Source: Heterodera schachtii
Lineage: Eukaryota > Nematoda > Chromadorea > Rhabditida > Heteroderidae
Assembly: GCA_023374025.1 (NCBI GenBank)
Contig: SIJG01000026.1
Location: 1,552,926-1,616,925, forward strand
Direction: 5' to 3'
DNA: 64,000 bases
This document shows positions 25,358 through 37,203 of this stretch, one piece after another (positions within the stretch are counted from its first letter, which is position 1; each line of letters starts with the position of its first letter). Position numbers and translations under genes: made by a program. The notes beneath the pieces were generated by a model that saw only the letters and a program-made list of their open reading frames with translations, did no database searches and was not told where the DNA came from.

Positions 25358-27949
25358 TTTTATTAAATTTTTATTTAAATTATTAGTAATTATTATTTTA
25401 AAAAATCGAAATTATGTTTATGTGTATTCATTTTATTGCTTTTATATTCCTCTAATTCACAGACCGGAAAAGATGCCAACGAAATTAATCTGCTTAATCT
25501 AAGCTTCCTTTAATTGCATCATCATCTTTTGCCAATCATTTCCTTTTTGTTATGCGTTTTAAATTTTAAATATTTTTATTGATGTTGATTAATAAAAATT
25601 AATTTCCATTAATTTGCCACTTTAATTAATTTTGATTTGAAAATAGAAAATAATGGATGGAATTGAATGGATTTGCCTTCACAAATTTGATTAATTTTTA
25701 ACTGTTTATGAGTAGGGACGGATTTTTAGTTTTTACTTATTTTTTCTGCGGCTTTAACACCGATGAAGCGTTTTTTTACTAATTTTTTTAAAATATAGCA
25801 TAAAAATTCACAAAATTTTCCCTTTTTTGTTGAAAATAAATTTGGCAACTTATGAAATGTATTTTTAGTTTTATCTGTGATTACCGATACATAGTTTTTG
25901 TCTCCCTTTGTTTATTAAATAATAATTATATAAAAATATCTTAATTTTTGAATCTGTCTGTCTTATCTTTTTAATTAATAATTTTGCTACGAACATATTA
26001 ATGTTTGAATTTTCAAATATAAAATATATATTTATTTTGCTAAAGATAAGAAGATTGAAATTTTTATTTTCATTATTATTTATTTTACCATTATTTGGCT
26101 TTTTATTTGGTTTTTATGTTTATTTCTTGTACTGCCTTTCTTCATGTTTTGCTGGTTAGCCAATTTTTGCAGATCGACTTTTGCGCAACGAAATTTGTGG
26201 ACACTATTTCTGGGTTGATTGTCTAAAAAACAAAAAAATAATTTTTTTTTTCAAGAATTGATGTTAAAATTTAATTTTATTAGTTTTTCTGAGTTAAATA
26301 TTTAAGGCAAACGAAAAATTGAAAAAAAATCATAAGAATTTTTCCCGAAATTTCGTATTTCAAATCCACTTCAGGTGTTAAGGTTTTTTTCACTTCATAG
26401 CACAATTAAGGAGTGCTCAGCTCAAAAAAGTATAATAAATATCAGCTAAAAGCTCATTTCGCCAAGGCTCATTAAGTCAAATTTTGGTAGTATTGAAAAA
26501 AATTTTCGTTTTATCTTTTTCCCCTTAATTTTAATATGTATTATTTTGGAAATTTTTTTTTATTCATCTTATTTTTTAATAATAGGTAATTTTTTTTAAT
26601 TCTTAAAATTCATAATGAATTATCCTAATATTTAGAAATTGTGTGACCTGAAAAATGAAATATTTCTGAATTTAAATCAGGTCGTCCACACCTATTTAAA
26701 CACTAATTTTTGGTATTTATTTTGCGGGTTTAAGCACCTAAAATCCAGGCTCAACTGATTTGGTTAAATTTTTTAATATGGATATTTTTTACCTTAATAT
26801 TTTTCTAAATTGGGTATTTTGTTCATTACATGTTTATCTGTTCTTTTAATTTATTATTTATAAATTTTACAAGTTTTCCCTTTTTATTAAGAAATACCTA
26901 TTTTTTTACTGTAATATTATAGTTATTTTAGTAAATATTGTACCATTTTTTTGTATAAATGCATATTTATTTTTTAGTTATTAAATAATCATTTTGATTG
27001 AACTACGAATATTGTTCTAAGGATTTTTCATTTATATTTAATCATGCTCACTATAAATTTGTTCGTTGTTAAATTTTCAAAATTTTTAATTTTTTCTAAA
27101 AAATATTTTTAAACTAAATATTTACAATATTTGCGTTTTAATAAATTTCTATGTCTATCACTTCTATTTTTTAGAATCTATTTTACACTCGTTAAATTGC
27201 TATTATTTTTTTTTATTTCTACTTAGGTTAAAGGTGTCAATATCTAAATTTAGTTTTTTCTATTATGAATTTTATGAAATTTCTAGAACGGCGACCTAAT
27301 TATTTTTTTTTATTATAATATAGTATTTCTATTTACTCTGTTATATTTTGCTTTTATTATCCTATAATCATTGCAAGAATTGACGCCTGGCTCTGAATCG
27401 TTTGCGCATTTTTTTGGGATGCCTTAAAAATTTTATTTTTCTGCTTTTAATTAGTAGATTAAAGTAATTTTAATAATCTTCTTAAATTTAGCGTTTTTAA
27501 TATACTATAAAAAACATATAATATTTTTGACAAATTAACATAACATTATTTTTTTTAAAGATTATGTTATTGATTTTTTTTAAAGCATTCTACAATGTTT
27601 TTTATAGAATAAATAGTCAACTAATGGTTGTTTGCTCCTTGTTGCAGCTCAATCACTGAACATTTTCCAAGTGTTTAATTTCCTAAACAATATTTTCTTA
27701 TTACATTCACGACATTGGTTAAATGTAAAATTGGTTTCATATTCCATTTAAAAATTAAAATCTAACAATCTTTGATGGACAGGTTTCGCCTTTTTCCAAA
27801 TCTGATTATGTGCATTAATTTTTATATTTAGAAAAATAAATAATTGCAAAATTTTTTATAATATTTTAATTTATATAAATAAATACCTCTGCGTTGGCAT
27901 TTATTTTTAGATATTAAAGATGAACCTTAATTAAAATTAAAATTTAGGT
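25358..27949. other. Upstream region of the secreted-protein gene; no gene seen
   Basis: T-rich DNA. No TATA box or other promoter element can be told apart from the background. A short frame near 26118-26226 (plus) has no recognisable motif. Confidence 0.45.
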
Positions 27950-28795
27950 TATAAACTGTAACCATAATTATATATATTTTTGTATTTTCAATTCATCAAA
28001 CTAAAAATAATCATTCAATTTTATTTTGCATTTATTATTGTTTTAAGTATTTATGTTTCCATATCTTCATTTATCCAACGAAAAACGTTTTAATTGGTTC
28101 AATTTTCAATAATTAAAAAATCCCGCATTTAATTTACTGAATTTTAACTTTTTCCAAAAAAAATCATTGTAGATAATTTTAATAAAATTATTTTAATTTT
28201 TCTGGCAAATTAATTTTATTACAATTTCTTTATTTATCAATTAGTATTCAAAATTAATTTACAAATTAATTCTTGTGTGATTTTAATGATAAATAATTTT
28301 TTATGCTTTTGGCTAAATAAAAAAAAATATTGCGTATTTTACACTATTCAATTTTTATTATTTTTTGTTTTTAAATAAAATTTTTTGTCCTCTTGATCAA
28401 AATGTCACTTATTTTTATAGCTCTTAGCCGTTATTGTAGTCAATTACTTATTTGGAAAAACTAATTTAGACGTGAAGCATAATTAAAAATACTTTCGAAT
28501 CATTCTCTAATATTTAAAATTTACATAATTCATGTAATTTAGAAATAACTTTTTATAATAATTCTCGTCGACAATGAATCAAAAAGTCTCCAATGTTCAC
28601 ATGATTTTGATTGACAGTATTGTATTTTCTTTAATTTTCTCATATAAATTTCACCATAACTTATATTGAAACAGGAAGTAAAATTCAACTTTATTATTAA
28701 TCCCAATAAATTATTTAATTAAATTTCCTTGCACACTTGGAAGTGATATTATGAATGGTTTTTTAGGTTCGAATTATCTATCGATTATTTAATTT
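27950..28795 (+). repeat. Segmental duplication, copy A, second block
   Basis: Diverged alignment with 39360-40170 in the same orientation. Landmarks are TTGGTTCAATTTTCAATAAT, GTCCTCTTGATCAAAATG, AAAACTAATTTAGACG, TAATAATTCTCGTC and ATTATCTATCGATTATTTAA. Confidence 0.75.
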
Positions 28796-28866
28796 AGTGA
28801 AGTAAAAAGAAGCGAATATTTATAAAATAATAATGAAGAAAATAAATAATCTTTTTTAATTTACTT

Positions 28867-29400
28867 GTTTAATTGTAATGATAAAATATGCAAGCAAATA
28901 TTTGTTAATTATTATTTGTTTAAGTATTTTATTTAAATAAAGTTTTGTGTGTTCTTTTTTTCAATTGACCTAATCAATCAACAAAAATAAGTACTGATTG
29001 AATCCTTGCAAAATTGAATCTTGTAGAGAGAGTCGTAAGAAAAAACTAATCATATGGATCGTTGTTTGAGCAAACAATAGATTTAATTGTATAATCATTT
29101 CTTAAAATAGGACAGTCAATATGTGATTGTATGATTTGTTTTCTTTATGTTATCATTGCTGAATTATCAATAAAAAGTTTTCAATCGACTTATAGCCTTA
29201 TATTCCAAGTGATTCTTGATTATATAATTTAATAATTCATAATAACTTAGATAGAGTTTCTTAGTATTTGACTGAAGAATGCTTTAAAGCTTTTAATCGA
29301 CTCAAAAAGAAATTACCACGAAATTATTCGCCATTTTTTGGTAAGATTGCATCTCTCGCATGACATGACTTCTAATTCTTCTTCAAATAATTTTTTTTTA
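28867..29400 (+). repeat. Near-identical 0.53-kb repeat, copy A
   Basis: Matches 40510-41043 almost base for base (offset 11643). A visible change is ATAGAGTTTC against ATGGTGTTTC. Both sides of this block are much more diverged in the two copies, and homology falls off again after about 29400. Confidence 0.9.
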
Positions 29401-31817
29401 ATAATTCTTGCATAATACTTCAAAACATTTATTATTAAGTAACGAACTGTGACCGAAATTATTCATCATCATAAAATTTTTTGTTCCATCGGATTCGGTG
29501 AACGTCTTGCAACAATATAATTTGTGCGTATGAGTGGTTTCCATAAAAAATTTTTCCTTTCATTTTCAGCAATTTTTGGCCATTTCATTTCCTAAATTTA
29601 AGGCCCATTTTCAATGGAACTATCAAATAGCAAATAAGTTTTTTATGAAAATTTTTATTTTCAGCTTGCTACAATACTTTCTTAAAAACAAGCTATTTGC
29701 TAAAGAGTATTAAATTCATAATTTTAAAAAGGATTTTAATTATTTAATTATAAAATGAACTTTCATTTATATTAATTTACAATTTTTACTGAACATATTC
29801 AATATTTATATTTTGTTTTCCAAAAATATAAGAATTTAAATTATTAACTTTTTAACGAATATTATTTCAAGTACGAAAAATTTTTTAGACAATCAGAAAT
29901 CAAAAAATAGAAATAGAATTTTCTTATGTAAGTTTTATTATATAATTTTTAGCAATTATTTATTTATTTATCGTTTTTTTAATGTTACTTATAAATTTTT
30001 ATATTAAAAAATATTGGAGAAATTACTGACTTTTCATTTTTATATTTTCATTAAATTTTTCTCATTCCATATTTATACGTATGAATTATCTATCTAAAAC
30101 ATATTAAAATATAAAATAATTTTTTTTTTCAATAAAATTAAAGTTGTTTTTGTTTTTTAATAATTTCTTGTTGCAATCACAGTTGCGTTGATGTACGAAC
30201 GGATGCTTTATTCGTGTATAAATTTTTTATTGACTTTTAAATTTGTATGAAAAAATATTTAAAAAAATTGTTTAATTTTAATCATAATGGTTTGGTTTTT
30301 TTTGGTTTTTTGAATTAAGTTTCAGACTTTTTATCAGCAAAACTTAAAATTTTTATTTAGCAAAACACATCTTGACGAAATAATTTAATCTTAATTTGAT
30401 GCTTAATTGATGAATAATATCGTCCGTTTCGTAATTATTGTAACGAATATTTATTTGTTTTACTCCATTTTATTAGCAACAAAAAATCTATTCATATGGT
30501 AAATAAAATATTATTTCAATTTGAATCCTTTTGAATTATAAACAATCGATCAGTTTAAAAATTTAATATTTAAGTATTTTATGGTCCTTATAAATAGTAT
30601 TATATAAATAATTCAAGAAATATATAGGTTTAAAAAAAATAATTAAAACCATAAGTAAATTTCTTTTAAATCAGCATTTTATACTTAATGTTTAAAAAAC
30701 AATAATTCTATTTATAAAATCTACTTTAGTCATTTTATATTTAAATGTTAATTTGTTCTTGAGATTTTTATTAATAATTTTTTTTTGGTAAATAAATGTA
30801 ATAAAAAATATCAAACTAAAATCAATAGCAAAATCATAATTGTTAATATTATTGTAAAAAATACTGATACTACTTGATAATATTAATAATTATTTTAGTT
30901 AATGAAAAGTAATAAACCATTTTGGAAAAATGTCATATTCTCCAATTGACTCGAAATAAAAAGACCTTCAAACGAGAGATAAATTTATATTTTGTAAAGT
31001 ATAAAATATTTTGAAGTTAAATATTAAATAATTGATGAAATCGAAGAATTAAGTATTAAACAAAAAGCATATTATTTATATAACTATTCATTTTAAAATA
31101 GTATAATTAAAATTTTGTGTTTAGCCAAGCACTGAAAAATGGGTAAATGAAATGTAAAAGAACATAAAATAAATGAGTTTTAAATAAATGACTCTGGTGT
31201 AATTTATAATATAGCGATGTAAATTTGATCCTATAAACTATTAGTATGAGTACAGAGTTATTTCAATGTACATAACTCTTTTAAATAATTTAAAAAATCA
31301 AGAAATGATTGAATTAAATAAACTCGTATAAAGGATTTTGTATAATTTATATTAATTTCACCAATTTATTAAATAATGATAAAAAAAGATATAAAATAAA
31401 TGCAGAAAAGTAAATTAAAAAGATTTTCGAAAAACAAATGGAAAGATGCCGCGTTCAGCATGGTAAAACACTTTAATTTCACTTCATAGATACTTTGAAT
31501 TTGAAATTTTTTAAATTGACATAAATAAATTATTTTTAAAATAATAATTTTGATTGGTCATAAATTTTAGTTTTTTCTGAGGTTGAAACAAAACATGCAT
31601 TATCAATAAATAAAATATACCTTTCAATAAGAAATTAAAGGACAAAATAGAAAAAAAATCACTGTACACGTACCGCAGAACTCACGACTTTTCATCTAAA
31701 AATGAGATTAACAACGAATAAAATAAATCAAGTAAAACTTAAATAATGATAAAGTAATAAAAAGATATTTGTATTGATATCAACACCAAATTAAATAATG
31801 AACTATTCAGGCCCGAA

Positions 31818-31900
31818 AAAAAAACTATTTTTTATATTCAAGAGGAAAATATTCATTTGTCGTTCATAATTGTGATTTAAAAATAAATAACAAAACTCAA
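31818..31900 (+). repeat. Dispersed 80-bp repeat, copy 1
   Basis: Shares ATTCAAGAGGAAAATATTC and GTCGTTCATAATTGTGATTT with 43294-43372, nearly identical over about 80 bases in the same orientation. Confidence 0.8.
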
Positions 31901-32415
31901 TAATTAATGTTTAGCTATTTTGATTTGGATTATAATAAATTAAAAATACGATTGTAGCCGAATTTATTTATGAAAAAGAAGATATGTTGCAAATTGCAAC
32001 CGTAATCGTAAATATTATAAAATAAATTCAATCAAATGATTCAATTCATAACTATAAAACAAATAAGATAGGATAAAAAAATCATAATAAAAAAAATCAA
32101 ATGCAAATAAATAAAATATTTTATGGAATGCGTTTCATTAGAAAAATTATGCAATCATTTTTTTTTTGATCATGTCACTGAATATATGAAGTTGAAAAAA
32201 AATTTAAAATTTTTGTTTTTGTCATTTCGCCCTTTTAATTCTTTTGTCGACAAAATACTTTAAAAAAAAATTCAGTATTTTCACATTTGAACTTTTTAAT
32301 ATTTAAGAATTTTATACTGTAATAATCTTATATAAATTTTAATAAAATTTTATTTAATAATATAAATCCATTAATTTATTTATTTTTAATGCTGAGCAAG
32401 TAATTTTTGTCTAAC

Positions 32416-32420
32416 AGCAT
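32416..32420. repeat. Target-site duplication, left copy
   Basis: AGCAT directly before the left LTR; repeated as AGCAT at 37476-37480 directly after the right LTR. A 5-bp duplication is usual for Ty3/gypsy integration. Confidence 0.9.
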
Positions 32421-32692
32421 TGTTAGGACCACAAGTCCAAACAAACAAATAATTTATTGAAGAAATAATAAATTACAAATAAATGCAAAGACGGGGGAGC
32501 GGAGCAAATAAATTGGGGAGACAACAGAATGAATTAAGCAATGAATGGGGGAGGAATATTGGGAAGGGCAAAGGTCAATCGATGTGCACATGTGTCTGTC
32601 TCTAACACGGAGAGAGCAGACACTGCAAAAACAGTGAAGGAAAATGAAGAGGGAAATAAATAAATCGGGGGCAAAATGTGCCTGCCCGAACA
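32421..32692 (-). repeat. 3' LTR of the Ty3/gypsy element
   Basis: 272 bp, TGTTCGGG to CCTAACA on the element strand. An AATAAA-type polyadenylation signal (TTCAATAAATT) lies near its end at about 32452-32460. Confidence 0.95.
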
Positions 32693-32703
32693 CCTCCCCT
32701 TTT
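32693..32703 (-). other. Polypurine tract
   Basis: AAAAGGGGAGG on the element strand, directly before the 3' LTR; it primes plus-strand DNA synthesis. Confidence 0.85.
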
Positions 32704-32715
32704 AGGCTGATCAGT

Positions 32716-35700
32716 TCATGGCCCGGGTGAAAAACGGTTCGGCTTACGACGTTGGCGTTGAGGATAGCGTCGTTGAATTGTGACGTCCTCAATTGGAGCA
32801 GCCAAATTGTCCTGAATGGGTTCTGCCTCGTTCTCGATTTGATTGGGCCCTAAATTGGCATTTGCTGCGTCGGGTGGTTGATTGGGCAGGGCCGGAGGCA
32901 ATGGCAAATCAAATGCCTCATTTAATACGGCCAATGTCTGATCAAAATTGTCGGCCGTTTTTCGGTGGCGAAGTTGATTGGCATGAAAACGGGCGATTGA
33001 TCCGTCGAGAAATTTGACGTCAAAAATCACTCCTGATGTGCCACTGATCACTCCTGGCTTCCAATGTTGCGAGGAGCGATGGCGAGCAAAAACTTTCTCA
33101 TTCAAAATAAATCTTCGATTTTTGGTGCCAAATTTTTTGTTGAATTGCCTTTCCATCTCCAAATCAATTTCAAATGGTTGGTGTGGTGGTGGCCGAAGGA
33201 GATCAATTGTTGTCCTTGGCCTTCGACCGAGCAGCAATTCAGCAGGGCACTTCAACTCCGGAAGTGAATCATTTGGGGTCGTCCGATAGGTGATCAGAAA
33301 AGTGTCGATGATCTCCTTGTTGGGCTTCCCCTCCCCTTTTAATTTTCGGAATGCTCTCTTAAATGTGTCGACAAATCTTTCCACTTGCCCATTTGACATT
33401 GGATTATATGGGGCCGAAAATAAGTGTGTGATGCCGTTGGCCGCAACAAATTTGGCGAATTCTGAGCTCGAAAATTGCGTGCCATTGTCAGAAACAATTG
33501 TTTCTGGAATTCCATGGCGTGTGAATAAATAACGCAATTTTTCGATTGTGGCAGTTGCTGTTGAATTGGCCATCTCAAATACCTCCGGGTATTTGGAAAA
33601 TGAATCGACGACAATTAAAAATATTTTGCCAAAGAATGGCCCAGCAAAATCAATGTGAATTCGTTGCCACGGGCCAGTTGGTTTTGGCCATGAATGGAGA
33701 TCGGTTTTTATCGGTGCCTTTGCAGCCAATTGGCACGGCTCACAATTTTGGACATAATCCTCAATTTCTTTGTCCAATTTCGGCCAGAAGATGTATTGGC
33801 GGGCGAGCTGCTTCATTCTCTTCATTCCGGGGTGGCCTTTGTGAAATAATCGGAGAATTTTGGCCTGGAAAATTTTCGGAATGACGACTCTTTCGCCATA
33901 CATAAGGCAGCCCTTCAAAATGGTCAGATCACTTTTTCGCCGATGGAAGAGTTTAATGATCTCCGATTCCTTCTCAATTTGCTTTTCGTTTGGCCAGTCT
34001 TCGCGGATGAATTTGACGATATTTTGAATAACGCTGTCCTTTTTGGAGGCGTTGACCAAATCTTCGAATTTAATCGGCAAATTATTCGAGGCGGAATGGA
34101 GAATTTCTTCCAAAATTGGTTCGGCTGTGATCAATGCAATGACGCGTTCGTTTTCCTCTTCTCCGCCTTTCGCAATGAGTCGGGAGAGTGCGTCTGCCTG
34201 TCCAAAATCCGTCGTTTTGACGTATTCAATTTTGAAATCGTAGGCCAACAAAATGAGTGACCAGCGCAACAATCGGTTGACGCTGCACTGCCGAATGCCC
34301 TTTTTATTTCCGAAAATTGAGAGCAACGGCTTATGGTCGGTTTGAAGAATAAATTTCCGACCATAAATCATTTTGTGGAATTTCTGCACCGCGAAGATCA
34401 AAGCCAGCCCTTCCTTCTCAATTTGAGAGTAATTCTTTTCCGCGGGCGCGAGTGACTTTGACGCGTGTGCGATGGCCTTAATTGTCCCATTTGGAAACCG
34501 ATGGGAAATGACGGCGCCGATTCCAAGCTCTGAAGCGTCGGCGGACACAATTATTTCCAATTTTGGATCATAATGCGTCAATAATAAATCCGAAGTCAAA
34601 ATGTTTTTCAACTTTTGAAATGATTTGCGACAATTGTCGCACCAATTCCATTTTGCTTCGTGTTTGAGCAGATCGTCCAGCGGCTTGCGAATGAAGCGCA
34701 TGTTCCTGACGAATTGCTGGTAATGGTTGACCATACCCAAAAATGAGCGCAATGACGAAATGTTGGTCGGCGCGGGCATGTCAACAATGGCTTGAATCTT
34801 TGATGGGTCGGGTCGGCGTCCATTCTTATCAATAATTAATCCAAGATATTTAATTTCCTCTTGGAAGAAGGCGCATTTTGAAATTTTGACCCGAAAACCA
34901 AATGATTGCAACCGATCGAACACTTCCTTTAAATGATCGGTGTGTTCGTCGAATGTTCGGCTGGCGACGATGATGTCGTCTAAATATGCCGTAGCAAAAT
35001 TCAGTCCGGCGAGCATTTTGTCCATGATTGATTGAAAAATGCCGGGTGCCGATTTGACTCCGAAAGGGAGGCGCTCCATTAAATAATTGCCCTTGTGGGT
35101 GGAGATGCCGCAAATTTTCTTTGAATCATCATCCAATTGAATTTGGAAATATGCGTCCTTGAGGTCAATTTGGGAGAACAATTTTCCTCCGTTCAAAGTC
35201 GCAAAGATGTCGTCCGGAATTGGCAGCGGGTGTTGGTAATCCAGCAATGCATCATTCAACCCCGTTGAATAATCGATGCACAATCGTGCTGATCCGTCGC
35301 TTTTCTTGACCACCAAAATCGGGGCGGCCCAAGATAAATGTTCAGCTTTACGGATGATCCCCAGCTGTTCCAATCGGTTCAATTCCTTTTCAACTATTTC
35401 CTTTGAATGATGTGGCATTGGCCGTGCCTTTCTGTAAATTGGAGTGGCACCATCCTTTAATTGAAGGTGTGCCAATTCCTTGGTGCATAGTCCGAGTCCT
35501 TCCTCAAAAGTGGTCGAGAAAGTTGCCTTTAATTTCCGAATAAATTTTTCGGCGGCCTCGGAGGTAAATGTTGCACTTAAATTGGTTTTGCCGCATAAAT
35601 TAATGGCGGAATTGCTGATTTTCCTCTTTAAATCTTCCAGCAGGCCAAATGCGTCCATCGTTGAAATGCTCAGTAAATTTAAGGAGCCTCTTTTTGCGAC

Positions 35701-36177
35701 GTAAAATTCCTGGTCGATGGCAATGTCGCCAAATTGGAATGTGGCAACTCCTTTGCCAATGAATGCGACCTTTGAACCGTCGAAGAGTTGACCTTTTTCT
35801 TCGCATTTTTGAATTTGTGGACGGCCAATTTGATCATATGCCTCTTCGTCGATGATGTTCACTTCGGTGCCGCTGTCGGCAACAAATTTTGTCTTCTTTT
35901 TGTTGACCAAAATTCCGACTTTCAGTAGTGAAGTGGCATTGATTTGTTTTGCGGCCATTACCGACGATGAGACTTCCAATTTGTTTCCGTTGAATTGGCC
36001 TTTTGGCAAATTTGCGTCGCCATTGCTGAACACTTTCGCATTGTGAAGCGATGTGGCCGGGAAATTTGCATTTTGGGCACCTTTCCAATTTGTGACGACA
36101 ATCGTCGGCCCGGTGATCGCCTGCACAACGCCAGCATTTCCGTTGTGCCGTTGAAACGTTTTGTGAATTGTTGGCAA
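32716..36177 (-). CDS. pol: Pol polyprotein (protease, RT, RNase H, integrase)
   Basis: Open frame of 1,153 codons, numbered from its first Met. The first 55-60 codons only overlap gag in another frame, and the true Pol sequence probably starts after a frameshift. Aspartic protease: FVADSGTEV, with D101-S-G. Reverse transcriptase: D338 in SQIDLKDAY, and Y398-L-D-D. RNase H: D547, E589 and D614, with ADALSR at 661-666. Integrase: zinc-binding H779, H782, C812 and C815; catalytic D843, D897 and E933, with 35 residues between the last two as the family requires. A GPY/F-like module follows near 1039-1070 (HWKPGVISG, HANQL), then an Arg-rich tail. Every catalytic residue is present. The frame overlaps gag by 344 bases and stops 24 bases before the 3' LTR. 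Confidence 0.95.
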   Translation of the reverse strand: MPTIHKTFQRHNGNAGVVQAITGPTIVVTNWKGAQNANFPATSLHNAKVFSNGDANLPKGQFNGNKLEVSSSVMAAKQINATSLLKVGILVNKKKTKFVADSGTEVNIIDEEAYDQIGRPQIQKCEEKGQLFDGSKVAFIGKGVATFQFGDIAIDQEFYVAKRGSLNLLSISTMDAFGLLEDLKRKISNSAINLCGKTNLSATFTSEAAEKFIRKLKATFSTTFEEGLGLCTKELAHLQLKDGATPIYRKARPMPHHSKEIVEKELNRLEQLGIIRKAEHLSWAAPILVVKKSDGSARLCIDYSTGLNDALLDYQHPLPIPDDIFATLNGGKLFSQIDLKDAYFQIQLDDDSKKICGISTHKGNYLMERLPFGVKSAPGIFQSIMDKMLAGLNFATAYLDDIIVASRTFDEHTDHLKEVFDRLQSFGFRVKISKCAFFQEEIKYLGLIIDKNGRRPDPSKIQAIVDMPAPTNISSLRSFLGMVNHYQQFVRNMRFIRKPLDDLLKHEAKWNWCDNCRKSFQKLKNILTSDLLLTHYDPKLEIIVSADASELGIGAVISHRFPNGTIKAIAHASKSLAPAEKNYSQIEKEGLALIFAVQKFHKMIYGRKFILQTDHKPLLSIFGNKKGIRQCSVNRLLRWSLILLAYDFKIEYVKTTDFGQADALSRLIAKGGEEENERVIALITAEPILEEILHSASNNLPIKFEDLVNASKKDSVIQNIVKFIREDWPNEKQIEKESEIIKLFHRRKSDLTILKGCLMYGERVVIPKIFQAKILRLFHKGHPGMKRMKQLARQYIFWPKLDKEIEDYVQNCEPCQLAAKAPIKTDLHSWPKPTGPWQRIHIDFAGPFFGKIFLIVVDSFSKYPEVFEMANSTATATIEKLRYLFTRHGIPETIVSDNGTQFSSSEFAKFVAANGITHLFSAPYNPMSNGQVERFVDTFKRAFRKLKGEGKPNKEIIDTFLITYRTTPNDSLPELKCPAELLLGRRPRTTIDLLRPPPHQPFEIDLEMERQFNKKFGTKNRRFILNEKVFARHRSSQHWKPGVISGTSGVIFDVKFLDGSIARFHANQLRHRKTADNFDQTLAVLNEAFDLPLPPALPNQPPDAANANLGPNQIENEAEPIQDNLAAPIEDVTIQRRYPQRQRRKPNRFSPGP

Positions 36178-36952
36178 AACGCGAATTTGACGGCATTTGT
36201 TGTTGTTCCCTCTCCTTCCCCCTTTTCAATGCGCTCACATTTTTAAATGCGGATGGCCGTTCAATCAATTTGGCCTCGGCAATAGTTGTCTGAAAATTGA
36301 TCAGATCATCCACCATTGAATCATAGGTGATGCCGTCTTTGTCCGCTGCGAGCTTAATCAAAATTCGTTGTCGAAGCGACGCATCCTCAGATGATCGCAA
36401 TGCCATCAACAACATAAGGCATTGAAATTGCTCTTTGGTGATGGAGTCGAAATCGAAGTCTTTCAGCAGCTTCCGGTGTCGGTTAATAAACTGTCGAAAA
36501 TCTTCACCATCATGGCGAGCTGCCTTGAGGCACTCATACCGGTCAATGAACACCGATTGAGGCCTTGCAAATAATTTTTCCATTTTCAAAATTGTCTCAT
36601 CATAATTGAAATCGGTGACAGCGGATGGGAGGACGGAGCGGCTGTATTCGCTGAATGCGGCCTCGCTCAATTTGTTCATGAGGCATTTGACCTTTGTTGC
36701 GTCAATGGCATTCGGTGCCGCGCAGTCAAGTGCGAATTTGAAACGGGCCAACCATTCCGAAATCCTGCTTTTGTCATCCGTCGGTTCAAATGGATGAACA
36801 TCTGGCAGTGGCGGAATTGTAATTGTCGGTGGACCAGCAGCAGGCGCAGCATTTGGCTGTAATTGATTGGCCAAAAGTTGTTGGACCAATTGCTGCTGCT
36901 GTTGAAGGACCGTAATAAGCTGGTCCAATGTTGGAGGGTTCGCGTTTGCCAT
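35834..36952 (-). CDS. gag: Gag capsid/nucleocapsid protein
   Basis: 372 codons. The N-terminus is Gln-rich (about 12-35), followed by a retroviral-type Gag core (about 50-235, with the HPFEPTDDKSRISEWL start common in Ty3-like Gags). Two zinc knuckles lie at C273-C276-H280-C285 and C292-C295-H300-C305. The first has the unusual spacing CX2CX3HX4C; the second is the standard CX2CX4HX4C. The last 60 or so residues overlap the protease in another frame and are basic. The start codon is the first ATG about 250 bases after the 5' LTR. Confidence 0.93.
   Translation of the reverse strand: MANANPPTLDQLITVLQQQQQLVQQLLANQLQPNAAPAAGPPTITIPPLPDVHPFEPTDDKSRISEWLARFKFALDCAAPNAIDATKVKCLMNKLSEAAFSEYSRSVLPSAVTDFNYDETILKMEKLFARPQSVFIDRYECLKAARHDGEDFRQFINRHRKLLKDFDFDSITKEQFQCLMLLMALRSSEDASLRQRILIKLAADKDGITYDSMVDDLINFQTTIAEAKLIERPSAFKNVSALKRGKEREQQQMPSNSRFANNSQNVSTAQRKCWRCAGDHRADDCRHKLERCPKCKFPGHIASQCESVQQWRRKFAKRPIQRKQIGSLIVGNGRKTNQCHFTTESRNFGQQKEDKICCRQRHRSEHHRRRGI
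35990..36010 (-). promoter_or_regulatory. Candidate +1 frameshift site between gag and pol
   Basis: The pol frame is +1 relative to gag (start offset 775 bases). After the second zinc knuckle the gag codons read GCC AAA AGG C; a +1 slip here at the AGG codon would continue into the protease frame. Similarity to the Ty1-type AGG-C site is suggestive only; the exact position is unknown. Confidence 0.35.
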
Positions 36953-37190
36953 TTGATGTTTGACGAGTTAAAAACTGCACATAGCAGAACCAATTCCAAC
37001 ACGAGGAATTAAGTTTTTTGATGAATCAGCGAAGTCAGAAATCAACACGAGCTTTCTGATATTCCCAAAAATGAATTTATTCAACACGAGAATAAATCCA
37101 ATTGACGCGGTAATGAATTGGCGTCGAAAATTGTTCGAATGAATAAATGGTCGAACACGTTCGAATAATAAATAGTCCGATGAATTTTAA

Positions 37191-37202
37191 CGGGCGTCGC
37201 CA
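37191..37202 (-). other. tRNA primer-binding site
   Basis: TGGCGACGCCCG on the element strand, one base inside the 5' LTR. The leading TGG pairs with a tRNA 3' CCA. I cannot say which tRNA. Confidence 0.7.
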
Positions 37203-37203
37203 A

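Larger units (their letters stand above)
29401..32420. other. Gene-free DNA up to the retrotransposon
   Basis: No exon recognised. The plus strand changes from T-rich to A-rich near 30.8 kb. It contains a short dispersed repeat at 31818-31900. Confidence 0.5.

Noticed and set aside
32454..32792. 112-codon minus-strand frame (and its twin at 37237-37476)
   Set aside because: Both are translations of the retrotransposon LTR and exist only because the LTR is duplicated.
33014..36797. Numerous plus-strand and alternative-frame open frames of 60-112 codons
   Set aside because: They are shadows of gag and pol, without family motifs.
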